Positions 1-5,517 of a stretch of DNA of 5,695 bases are shown here, in pieces. The notes beneath the pieces are model-generated. The model had not been told where the DNA came from, made no database searches, and saw only the letters and a list, made by a program, of their open reading frames with translations. The translations under genes were made by a program, and so were the position numbers. This DNA comes from Candidatus Nitrosopumilus sp. (GTDB lineage Archaea; Thermoproteota; Nitrososphaeria; Nitrososphaerales; Nitrosopumilaceae), in contig JAOTUX010000079.1 of assembly GCA_029863665.1 (NCBI GenBank), positions 1 through 5,695 of the forward strand. The letters are read 5' to 3'. Position 1 is the stretch's first letter; every line of letters begins with the position of its first letter.

Positions 1-1
1 T

Positions 2-1306
2 GGAACTGTTGTTGATAATCAACATTTTTCATGGTCTTGGACCACTCCTGTTGATGATAAATTTCAAAATATCCAAAATGATGAGAGAAATATAATAAAG
101 TCTATTTTTGGAATTTACAAACTTCAAATTTCTACAGATTCTCATACTAAAGATCTTTTCTTCAAAGTTTCTAAAGATCCTCAAAATGATTCTATATCTG
201 AAACACCTATTTTTGTAACTACGGAAAAGTCACTATACAAAGCAGGAGAGAAACTCAAAGTTGTAGGAAATGTCATCAAACGTGAACAAGGTGATGAGGG
301 ACTTGTAATTCCTGAACGAATTACAATTCAAGTATTTGATGGTGAATTCCCATACAAACAAATTCACGAATCTGCAGTTTATCCAAATCAGGGTGGTGAT
401 TTTTCAAGTCTATTTGAATTACCTGCTACTATTTTTGATGAGGGAAGTTATACAGTAAAAGCACTTTACATCAGTACTAGGGCTGATGCCACATTTAGTG
501 TAACTAATGATTTTGTTTTTGGTCTTGATGAACCTGTGACTCTTTTACTTTCTGTTGACAAATCCGAATATGGTCCAGGTGATATAGTAACTATTAGTGG
601 AAAACCTAACAAGTTAATTTATCTTGAAAAATTTGATGTAAGTGTTACTCAAAAATCTGATGCAGACATAACATGTGGTTCTTTTTACTGTGGCACTCAT
701 GACGGCTCTATAGTCTCTATTCGTCCAAGTCCTTCTGGCTCATTTACTCATCAATTTATGATCCCAAATTCTGTATCTTCTATTGGAACATATGAGATAA
801 CTGTTGATGCTGATTTTGAAACTAAATCTATTCAATTTGATGTAGTGGGTGAATCTCAAACCCCAAAACTAGATACTGTAATTGAAAAAGAAAATCGAAT
901 CCCTGGAAGAACTATTCCTATTTTTACTGAAGAGAAAATCGTTGAACATGTATCTATAGCGCCTCGAGTTCTAACTGGTTCTTTAATTACTCCTTTACGT
1001 GGAGATGAATCTAATGTAAATCTTAAAGTCACTACTGTAACTGGTACCTGTATTATTGGCCCTGATGCTGATTGTTTAGTGAGGGAATCTACTAGAAAAT
1101 CTGGACAAATTTATGATGTTGTTAAAGTTGATGGATTTGATCTTAAAGTACGATATAGCGGTTATGATACCCGTCTTGAAAAGTTTAGTATTTTACCTGA
1201 ATCCTCTATTGCATTTTTACCTGATGCAAACTGGAATATTGAAATACTCAAAGACGAACAAGTTTCAAGATTTTATTATAAGGTAACATACAAGGCCTTA
1301 GAATAA
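2..1306 (+). CDS. Secreted multi-domain beta-sandwich protein, 5' end missing
   Basis: The reading frame is open from the first complete codon (base 2) to TAA at 1304-1306, giving 434 residues; the true start lies upstream of the window. The GTG at 536 is an internal codon, because the same frame continues upstream without a stop and with the same domain style. Two related modules are visible, at fragment residues about 68-166 and 179-283. Each opens with a strand, then Y-x-x/P-G-D/E, a hydrophobic strand and a Gly, and ends with G-x-Y-x-V and F-x-V; this resembles the MG2/Ig-like folds of alpha-2-macroglobulin-type proteins. The tail of a third such module occupies residues 1-57. A different C-terminal domain (about 290-434) follows. 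Cysteines pair closely as C-x4-C (225/230) and C-x7-C (350/358), suggesting disulfides outside the cell. No C-terminal membrane anchor is present. Function is unknown; a surface or adhesive role is inference. Confidence 0.85.
   Translation, partial: GTVVDNQHFSWSWTTPVDDKFQNIQNDERNIIKSIFGIYKLQISTDSHTKDLFFKVSKDPQNDSISETPIFVTTEKSLYKAGEKLKVVGNVIKREQGDEGLVIPERITIQVFDGEFPYKQIHESAVYPNQGGDFSSLFELPATIFDEGSYTVKALYISTRADATFSVTNDFVFGLDEPVTLLLSVDKSEYGPGDIVTISGKPNKLIYLEKFDVSVTQKSDADITCGSFYCGTHDGSIVSIRPSPSGSFTHQFMIPNSVSSIGTYEITVDADFETKSIQFDVVGESQTPKLDTVIEKENRIPGRTIPIFTEEKIVEHVSIAPRVLTGSLITPLRGDESNVNLKVTTVTGTCIIGPDADCLVRESTRKSGQIYDVVKVDGFDLKVRYSGYDTRLEKFSILPESSIAFLPDANWNIEILKDEQVSRFYYKVTYKALE
203..499 (+). 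repeat. Ig/MG2-like domain repeat, copy 1
   Basis: Protein-level repeat unit inside the secreted protein. It begins with a V-T-T-E-K-S-L-Y-K-A-G-E-like strand and ends with E-G-S-Y-T-V-K-A and T-F-S-V. It aligns by eye with the unit at 536-850. The two copies are diverged, so this is domain duplication rather than a recent DNA repeat. Confidence 0.55.
536..850 (+). repeat. Ig/MG2-like domain repeat, copy 2
   Basis: Second diverged unit. It begins with S-V-D-K-S-E-Y-G-P-G-D and ends with I-G-T-Y-E-I-T-V and I-Q-F-D-V-V-G, in the same order of landmarks as copy 1. It differs by carrying an inserted C-x4-C pair (fragment residues 225 and 230) in the middle of the unit. Confidence 0.55.
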
Positions 1307-1340
1307 ATTCAAAATACAGTTCATTTTATTGTTAATTACA

Positions 1341-1832
1341 ATGAAACTACAAGTTTTGATGTTTTATCAGGATGATCCAAAAAAATGTACTGCTGCAAAA
1401 ATAGTAAAATTTGGACTTGCTCAAAATATAAAAAAAATTGGTAATAAGGGATTAGTTTTGGATCCTTTTTCTGAAAAAACACTGTTACCTAAAGACAAAT
1501 CTTTAATCAATTCTATTATTGGAATTGACTGTTCTTGGAATCTTGCAGATCAGGCATTTTCACAAAAATTTAGTGGCATCAAAAGAAAGCTTCCTCCCCT
1601 TCTTGCTGGAAACCCCGTGAATTATTCAAAATTAAATAAATTAACTACTGTTGAAGCCTTATCTGCCTCATTATTTATTTTAAATTTTAAGGATCAAGGA
1701 TTAGAATTACTTAACAAATTCAAATGGGGCCATACTTTCTATGAACTTAATCAGAATCTTTTTGATGAATACTCAAAAATTAAAGATGAAGACCAAATCG
1801 AATTGATTCTAAAAGATTATGGGTTGCTATGA
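1341..1832 (+). CDS. tsr3: Tsr3 rRNA aminocarboxypropyltransferase (DUF367 family)
   Basis: A 163-residue protein. Tsr3 transfers the 3-amino-3-carboxypropyl group of S-adenosylmethionine to a hypermodified uridine/pseudouridine in the decoding region of small-subunit rRNA, acting in the cytoplasm on pre-ribosomes; it has a SPOUT-like fold. Family landmarks appear in order: D-D-P-K-K-C-T-A near residues 11-18, L-D-P-F-S at 40-44, I-D-C-S-W at 62-66, R-K-L-P-P-L-L-A-G-N-P-V-N-Y around 82-95, E-A-L-S-A at 105-109 and F-K-W-G-H-x-F near 127-133. Length fits the compact archaeal form. A TTG four codons upstream (1329) is possible, but the ATG at 1341 starts exactly at the conserved M-K-L-Q-V-L-M-F strand. 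The gene lies 34 bases after the previous stop, possibly co-transcribed, and its last 16 bases overlap the convergent solute-binding gene. Confidence 0.9.
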   Translation: MKLQVLMFYQDDPKKCTAAKIVKFGLAQNIKKIGNKGLVLDPFSEKTLLPKDKSLINSIIGIDCSWNLADQAFSQKFSGIKRKLPPLLAGNPVNYSKLNKLTTVEALSASLFILNFKDQGLELLNKFKWGHTFYELNQNLFDEYSKIKDEDQIELILKDYGLL

Positions 1833-3187
1833 TGTCTCTTTATTAGATATGCAGTTATCCCAATAATGGCAATTATTGGTAATATCCAAAATTCATATTC
1901 TATTCTATTTTCTGAGAATTCAATATTCTTTGAAAAACTATTTGGCAATTCAATTTTATTCTCTGTTACCATAAAACTTGATTCATAAAAATCCGGCTTT
2001 AGAACTGAATTTGAAATTGCAAATATCTTGATATTACTTGCACCTGTGCCCAATTCTTTTGTATTTTCTGAAGTAATACTGAATGCTGTATTCCCTTCTT
2101 TTACTTTGAGTGTTTCTGATAATATTGTGTTTCCTTTATTGTTTGTCAGAAAATATAAAATTGAATCTGAATGGATTGTTTCTATTGTAATATTCATCTC
2201 TTCTCCTCTCTGAATAATTTTTTTCATATGTGCCTTTTTAATTTCTGGAAATTCTGCCTTTTCAAATTCTGACCATTTTCCGATACTAAATGGATATGAT
2301 TCATCATTAAATGCACCAACTGTGATTGTACGTGACTCTGGCGCATATGATTCTAGATAAAATGGTCCATTACTAATCACTGCATGGTTGTTATCTTCAA
2401 TCCATTTTATTGAGGACTCGTATCGGCTGTGATGATATTCTTCATTTTCTTTATTCTCCTTTAGTGCTGTTGGAATGTGGCTTGTATCTTTGAATTCTTG
2501 TAAATACTCTTTGATAATTTCTGCATCATTTGGAATAATTAATGATAACCAGTTTACATTTTTGCTTGTAGCGCCAGATCTTGAAAATGATACTTTTCCA
2601 TCTATCACTGCTTGTTCCATTGCAGATGTAATCTCCCATGGCATTAGACTCCATAATACTGCCCAATCTGCAATTTCTCCCTCATCAAAATGCCAATAAT
2701 CTACATAAACCTCAACTGTATCCTCATCAAGCGGATTTATTCCAATAATCGTTTGAATACTTTGAGCAGCTCTTGGAGTGAATTCTGTGTCAAAAGTTCT
2801 ATCATTTTCATCACTTTGTGTCCCCCACTCAATTGTAAAATACAGTGAGTGTAGAATGTCATTTATATCAATTTTTTGTCCATTATGCCAATTACTAAAT
2901 TCAAAATCAAATGTCACTTTGCTTGTTGCAAGGGCATCTGGTGAAACATTTGTCCATTTTTGTAATGATGGATTCCAAATTTTTGCTTCTTGAGGGAGAC
3001 TGAGTTTATCTTTTGGATCTTTGGTCTCAACTTGCCAATTTGCTCTAACTGGAAATGTTTCTCCAGTAAATGGATGTTTGAATGTTCCAGGATCTGATAT
3101 TATTCCCCAAATATGTCTACTATAACTATCTGTTAATCCCATTACTGGATTCCAAGCTCCTTGATAGATCTGTTTAACTCCAATCAC
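1817..3187 (-). CDS. Family 5 solute-binding protein, second part: canonical N-terminal lobe, C-terminal anchor
   Basis: 456 residues from the GTG at 3187. This part contains what is normally the N-terminal region of SBP_bac_5 (OppA/DppA-type) peptide-binding proteins: a first strand I-G-V-K, then I-Y-Q-G-A-W-N-P-V, a W-H-N-G-Q-K-I-D-I-N-D-I motif at residues 100-111 (the family's W-H/x-D-G-x-x-x-T-A-x-D-V site), and S-N-G-P-F-Y-L at 272-278 (the family's G-T-G-P-Y). A beta-rich extension follows at about 318-410. A hydrophobic membrane segment at about 432-449 is followed by K-R-H-H, so the protein would be anchored with its bulk outside. There is no signal peptide, and the GTG overlaps the upstream TGA by 4 bases (GTGA). 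The ORF therefore almost certainly continues the gene at 3184-4281 in a shifted frame, and the GTG start is probably not real. A separately coupled second gene is the alternative, but its product could not be exported by itself. Confidence 0.8.
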   Translation of the reverse strand: MIGVKQIYQGAWNPVMGLTDSYSRHIWGIISDPGTFKHPFTGETFPVRANWQVETKDPKDKLSLPQEAKIWNPSLQKWTNVSPDALATSKVTFDFEFSNWHNGQKIDINDILHSLYFTIEWGTQSDENDRTFDTEFTPRAAQSIQTIIGINPLDEDTVEVYVDYWHFDEGEIADWAVLWSLMPWEITSAMEQAVIDGKVSFSRSGATSKNVNWLSLIIPNDAEIIKEYLQEFKDTSHIPTALKENKENEEYHHSRYESSIKWIEDNNHAVISNGPFYLESYAPESRTITVGAFNDESYPFSIGKWSEFEKAEFPEIKKAHMKKIIQRGEEMNITIETIHSDSILYFLTNNKGNTILSETLKVKEGNTAFSITSENTKELGTGASNIKIFAISNSVLKPDFYESSFMVTENKIELPNSFSKNIEFSENRIEYEFWILPIIAIIGITAYLIKRHHSNP

Positions 3188-3252
3188 AAATTCATTATTA
3201 TCACTTTTAGCATTGATAGGGGTAAATTTACTAGAAACTCCTGCCCAAAGTC
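3184..3252 (-). other. Frameshift zone joining the two binding-protein ORFs
   Basis: On the minus strand the first ORF ends at TGA 3186-3184, while the second frame is open from just after a TGA lying across codons 343/344 (about 3253-3251). One inserted base anywhere between restores one protein. A missing G in the GGG run (plus CCC, 3244-3246) would give N-D-F-G-A-G-V-S-S-K-F-T-P-I-N-A-K-S-D, spelled with the A/T-ending codons usual here. A missing A in the AAAA run (plus TTTT, 3205-3208) is the other choice. Codon use favours the first site. Confidence 0.7.
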
Positions 3253-4281
3253 ATTAACTATCCCGTTAACTTTCTCATTTACAACATATTGATCAATTTT
3301 GCTTGCCAAAAAAATTCTAACTGATTCGTTAACTCCTTCCACTACTGCTTCTTGAATCAACTCTGATCTTTCATCCTGTGTTTCAAAATCACTTGTGTAT
3401 ATTTTCTGAGTAAGTGTATCTAATTTGTCATTTTCATAATTCCAGTATGAAGGATCATTAAATCCTGGCATGTTTGAAAACCATGGGGAATACATCTGCC
3501 CTAATCCTGTAGAATCATATCTCACAAATGCTGAACGACTCCATCCTTCAGTGTATAAATTCCACTTTAAATCCGAAGGATTTGAACCATACACTACTAC
3601 AAATGCTTTATTCAAATCTCCAAAATCCTTCTTAACATTGAATCCTATTTTTTCTAGTTCTACTGCTAGTATTTCACCAATTGATTTTCTTATCGGATCA
3701 TCACTTCTGATAAAAATCGTCACCTCTATTGGCTTTGCCTCTATTTGCCATTTGTTATCAATTTTGGCAGCTCCTTTTTCTTTTAGTGTTTTGGAAATAA
3801 TTTTTTCTGCAATGGTTGGATTGTATCTGAAATTAAATTCCTCTAATTGCTCAATAACTGTAAGATATTCTGGATCTGATGGACTATAGTAGGAAATACT
3901 TGGAACTCCATATCCTCCCATCAATTCATTTACAATTAATTTTCTATCTATCAAATAATTTAGAGCAAATCTTACTTCTTTGTTTGCAAATGGATTGAAT
4001 TCTTCAGATTCTGCAGGATTCACTAGTATACTATATGATCCTCCACCAGAATCAAAAACTTGTAATCCTTCTCTTGCCTGATGATTTTCTAATCTGTCTG
4101 ATGAAATTCTATAATAATATGTATCTAGGTTGCCATTTCGTACTTCTTCTAATGCTGTATTTTCATCTAAATATTGAATAAATTTTACTGAATCAAAAAA
4201 TGTGTTCTTTTCTGCCATTGATTCATTATACATTATTGGTACAATTGAAAGAGCTAGTATAATTACTAGCAATTTTCTCAT
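3184..4281 (-). CDS. Family 5 solute-binding protein, first part: signal peptide, canonical C-terminal lobe
   Basis: 365 residues from the ATG at 4281. Residues 1-23 form a signal peptide (M-R-K, hydrophobic core, S-M-A cleavage-like site). The mature part begins with F-D-S-V-K-F-I-Q-Y and E-E-V-R-N-G-N-L-D, the strand plus L-x-x-G-x-I-D motif found mid-protein in SBP_bac_5 members. N-P-F-A-N-K-E-V-R-F-A-L-N-Y-L-I-D-R (96-113), Y-N-P-T-I-A-E-K (153-160) and R-S-D-D-P-I-R (192-198) follow; all belong to the canonical C-terminal half. The role is extracellular capture of peptides or similar solutes for an ABC importer; the ligand cannot be told from sequence. No permease or ATPase gene is next to it. 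The last 19 residues (from 347, using CTA, GTA and CCC codons) are probably out-of-frame read-through after a frameshift near residues 344-359. The intact product with the downstream ORF would be 821 residues. Confidence 0.82.
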   Translation of the reverse strand: MRKLLVIILALSIVPIMYNESMAEKNTFFDSVKFIQYLDENTALEEVRNGNLDTYYYRISSDRLENHQAREGLQVFDSGGGSYSILVNPAESEEFNPFANKEVRFALNYLIDRKLIVNELMGGYGVPSISYYSPSDPEYLTVIEQLEEFNFRYNPTIAEKIISKTLKEKGAAKIDNKWQIEAKPIEVTIFIRSDDPIRKSIGEILAVELEKIGFNVKKDFGDLNKAFVVVYGSNPSDLKWNLYTEGWSRSAFVRYDSTGLGQMYSPWFSNMPGFNDPSYWNYENDKLDTLTQKIYTSDFETQDERSELIQEAVVEGVNESVRIFLASKIDQYVVNEKVNGIVNDFGQEFLVNLPLSMLKVIIMNL

Positions 4282-4293
4282 AATGATAATTTC

Positions 4294-4303
4294 ACAAGCT
4301 TGT
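4294..4303. promoter_or_regulatory. 10-bp perfect palindrome, possible operator
   Basis: ACAAGCTTGT is a perfect inverted repeat in the 82-base divergent intergenic region, between the minus-strand TATA-like box and the start codon at 4281. A dimeric regulator bound here would cover the expected transcription start. It is short enough to arise by chance. Confidence 0.25.
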
Positions 4304-4310
4304 AATAAAA
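4303..4310 (-). promoter_or_regulatory. TATA-like box for the solute-binding gene
   Basis: The minus strand reads TTTTATTA, 22-29 bases upstream of the ATG at 4281. This spacing suits an archaeal TATA box driving a leaderless or nearly leaderless transcript. No Shine-Dalgarno sequence precedes the start. Confidence 0.4.
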
Positions 4311-4332
4311 TCTATATCATAATACCTTGTGG

Positions 4333-4340
4333 TTATTAAA
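4333..4340 (+). promoter_or_regulatory. TATA-like box for the nuclease-like gene
   Basis: TTATTAAA lies 24-31 bases before the ATG at 4364, placing a transcription start at or very near the start codon. There is no ribosome-binding site between them, as expected of a leaderless archaeal message. Confidence 0.4.
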
Positions 4341-4363
4341 TCCTAAAATCTATATTCTCTGAT

Positions 4364-5017
4364 ATGAGTCAAAACATACAGTTGAAAATTAATCCTAAGA
4401 TGATTGTTGGATTACGAGGTATTATTCCGGGTGGAGTATCTGTAAAAGATTTTTCTGCTGTTACAAAATTAAATGTCATTGATTCTGAGATGATTTTAGA
4501 TGAATTTATAAAAAATAATCTTGGTACAAAACAAGATAATTTTTATTATTTTGAAAGTGGAGCGAAATTAAAAATTGCTGTTATCTTGCTTGAGAAGGGA
4601 TTGCCTATTGATGAAATTTCGATCGCATTAGATTGGAAAGACTTTGAAGGTTTGACTGGGGAAATTCTGTCTTCTAAAAATTTTGCTGTAATTAAAAATA
4701 TGATTTTAACTAAACCTAGAATGGAAATTGATGTTATTGGTATTAGGCTGGGTATTGCTATTCTAATTGACTGTAAGCATTGGAAACGTTATAGTTCTTC
4801 ATCGTTAACAACTGCTGTTAAAAAACAGATTGAAAGGACAAAACATTATGTTAAAAAAACTCAGGGAGCAATGGCGATACCTGTGATTGTGACCTTGTAC
4901 CGGGACAAAGTTGATTTTATTGAAAACGTACCCATCGTACCCATTTTTCAATTCTCATCATTTGTTGATGAATTTTATGGAAATATTGATCAGATGCAGA
5001 CTATAAAAAATAACTAG
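4364..5017 (+). CDS. PD-(D/E)XK nuclease-like protein with N-terminal winged-helix-like region
   Basis: 217 residues. The C-terminal half carries the ordered signature of the PD-(D/E)XK (restriction endonuclease-like, Mrr/Hjc/RecB-type) fold: W-K-D-F-E-G-L with E95 in the first helix, E-I-D-V-I-G with D123, L-I-D-C-K-H-W with D136-x-K138, then Q155 in V-K-K-Q-I-E-R. All metal-binding and catalytic positions are present, so activity is plausible. The N-terminal half (about 10-85) is mixed helix with a K-D-F-S-A-V-T-K-L-N-V segment and looks like a DNA-binding winged helix; this is weaker. No methyltransferase gene is adjacent, so a stand-alone repair or DNA-processing nuclease is more likely than a restriction-modification system. 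The gene is divergent from the solute-binding gene and ends in a hairpin. The specific family name is not certain. Confidence 0.75.
   Translation: MSQNIQLKINPKMIVGLRGIIPGGVSVKDFSAVTKLNVIDSEMILDEFIKNNLGTKQDNFYYFESGAKLKIAVILLEKGLPIDEISIALDWKDFEGLTGEILSSKNFAVIKNMILTKPRMEIDVIGIRLGIAILIDCKHWKRYSSSSLTTAVKKQIERTKHYVKKTQGAMAIPVIVTLYRDKVDFIENVPIVPIFQFSSFVDEFYGNIDQMQTIKNN
4927..4944 (+). repeat. 9-bp tandem repeat, two copies
   Basis: CGTACCCAT occurs twice in perfect tandem inside the nuclease-like gene, encoding the repeated V-P-I-V-P-I. It preserves the frame and is probably a small in-frame duplication. Confidence 0.5.
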
Positions 5018-5039
5018 TACGAAAAGACTAGTTTATTAT
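5012..5039 (+). terminator. Hairpin with T-rich tail after the nuclease-like gene
   Basis: AACTAGT (5012-5018) and ACTAGTT (5027-5033) form a 7-bp stem around an 8-base loop, followed by a T-rich stretch. The left arm includes the TAG stop codon. The stem is AT-rich and modest, and archaeal termination depends mainly on the T tract, so this is a candidate only. Confidence 0.35.
5032..5039 (+). promoter_or_regulatory. TATA-like box for the small ORF at 5061
   Basis: TTTATTAT lies 22-29 bases upstream of the ATG at 5061, the same spacing as the TATA-like boxes of the two divergent genes. It overlaps the T-rich tail of the preceding hairpin, so the same bases could end one transcript and position the next. 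Confidence 0.35.
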
Positions 5040-5060
5040 CTTGAATGTGTATGATGCTCA

Positions 5061-5273
5061 ATGATCAGAACCAAGGATACCTATTTTGAGAAGATTTCCA
5101 CCAGGTCATTTAGTACAAGACGTACTGCCCGAATGACGGTGGAGAATTTTGGATGTCCTGGTTTTTGTGCAATCCTCTCAGGTGCAATCATGGAAATACT
5201 GGGTCTCAAACCCGTCACGGCAACTATAACAATCACCGCAATCGGCGTCGGAGAACGAGAATGTCGAATTTGA
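5061..5273 (+). CDS. Small V4R-like C-terminal domain protein or remnant
   Basis: 70 residues from the ATG at 5061; an in-frame TGA at 5052-5054 rules out a longer form in this frame. Residues about 24-70 resemble the end of a V4R (4-vinyl reductase/small-molecule-binding) domain: V-E-N, then C-P-G-F-C-A-I-L-S-G-A-I-M-E-I-L-G, and finally G-V-G-E-R-E-C-R. In V4R proteins this matches the C-x-x-x-x-G-x-x-x-x-x-x-x-G helix and the closing G-x-x-x-C motif. Complete V4R domains are about twice this length, so this is either a mini-version or a 5'-truncated remnant. G+C content and C/G-ending codons (ATC, GTC, CTC, ACC, GGC) are clearly higher than in neighbouring genes, which may mean transfer or a different expression class. 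A TATA-like box at the right distance argues that it is transcribed. The V4R match is by eye. Confidence 0.5.
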   Translation: MIRTKDTYFEKISTRSFSTRRTARMTVENFGCPGFCAILSGAIMEILGLKPVTATITITAIGVGERECRI

Positions 5274-5281
5274 TCAAGGAA

Positions 5282-5464
5282 TTATCTCACATGTAACATA
5301 ATCATAGAATGATCATTATTCACTTTTAATTTCGCATTTAACGAATTTATTATTCCCGTACTTGTCATAGCACAAGTCAGAGATGCTAAAGTACATTGAA
5401 GCGCTGTAACGCAATGATTGTATCTGAAGTTCTGCTTACAGGCAATCACGATTAAAGATAGCAT
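5282..5464 (-). CDS. Possible small Cys-containing protein, unrecognised
   Basis: An open frame of 60 residues from the ATG at 5464, extendable to 71 residues from the GTG at 5497. It begins M-L-S-L-I-V-I-A-C-K-Q, has four cysteines, is basic overall with one Asp and no Glu, and ends M-I-M-L-H-V-R. I recognise no family. In favour: the ATG has an AT-rich element (minus TAAATTAT, 5491-5484) 20-27 bases upstream. Against: it is short, and the amino-acid mix is unlike the other genes here. It may be chance. Confidence 0.2.
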   Translation of the reverse strand: MLSLIVIACKQNFRYNHCVTALQCTLASLTCAMTSTGIINSLNAKLKVNNDHSMIMLHVR

Positions 5465-5473
5465 TGTTGCCTG
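5439..5473. repeat. Inverted repeat, 7-bp arms
   Basis: CAGGCAA (5439-5445) and TTGCCTG (5467-5473) are perfect inverted arms separated by 21 bases, in the gene-poor stretch 5274-5517. It could be an RNA stem or a protein-binding site; nothing further supports either. Confidence 0.3.
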
Positions 5474-5517
5474 ATGAGTAGCATAATTTATCAGCACGGT
5501 ATTTCAAAATAATCTAA

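Larger units (their letters stand above)
5274..5517. other. Gene-poor stretch
   Basis: 244 bases without a convincing gene. It holds the weak minus-strand small ORF, a perfect 10-bp palindrome AATGATCATT (5308-5317), the inverted repeat at 5439-5473 and an AT-rich element near 5483-5492 that could be a TATA box for the gene at 5518. No tRNA or other recognisable RNA gene was seen. Confidence 0.4.

Noticed and set aside
536..1306. Separate gene starting at GTG 536
   Set aside because: The same frame is open and protein-like back to base 2, with the same domain style; 536 lies inside the gene.
1329..1340. TTG start for tsr3 four codons upstream
   Set aside because: The ATG at 1341 begins exactly at the conserved first strand; the extra four residues add nothing recognisable.
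2028..2993. Three plus-strand ORFs (2028-2213, 2475-2699, 2778-2993)
   Set aside because: They lie opposite the well-supported solute-binding gene and encode no recognisable motifs; they are shadows.
3184..3187. GTGA overlap as evidence of two translationally coupled genes
   Set aside because: The second product would lack a signal peptide although it carries an extracellular domain and an anchor, and the upstream out-of-frame codons read as natural protein; a frameshift explains it better.
3470..3889. 139-codon plus-strand ORF
   Set aside because: It is antisense to the conserved core of the binding-protein gene, with a Ser/Phe/Ile-rich product typical of antisense frames.
5190..5220. GGGT...ACCC small hairpin suggesting a tRNA-like arm
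   Set aside because: Only a 4-bp stem within a plausible coding frame; no other tRNA arms, anticodon loop or TPsiC motif were found.
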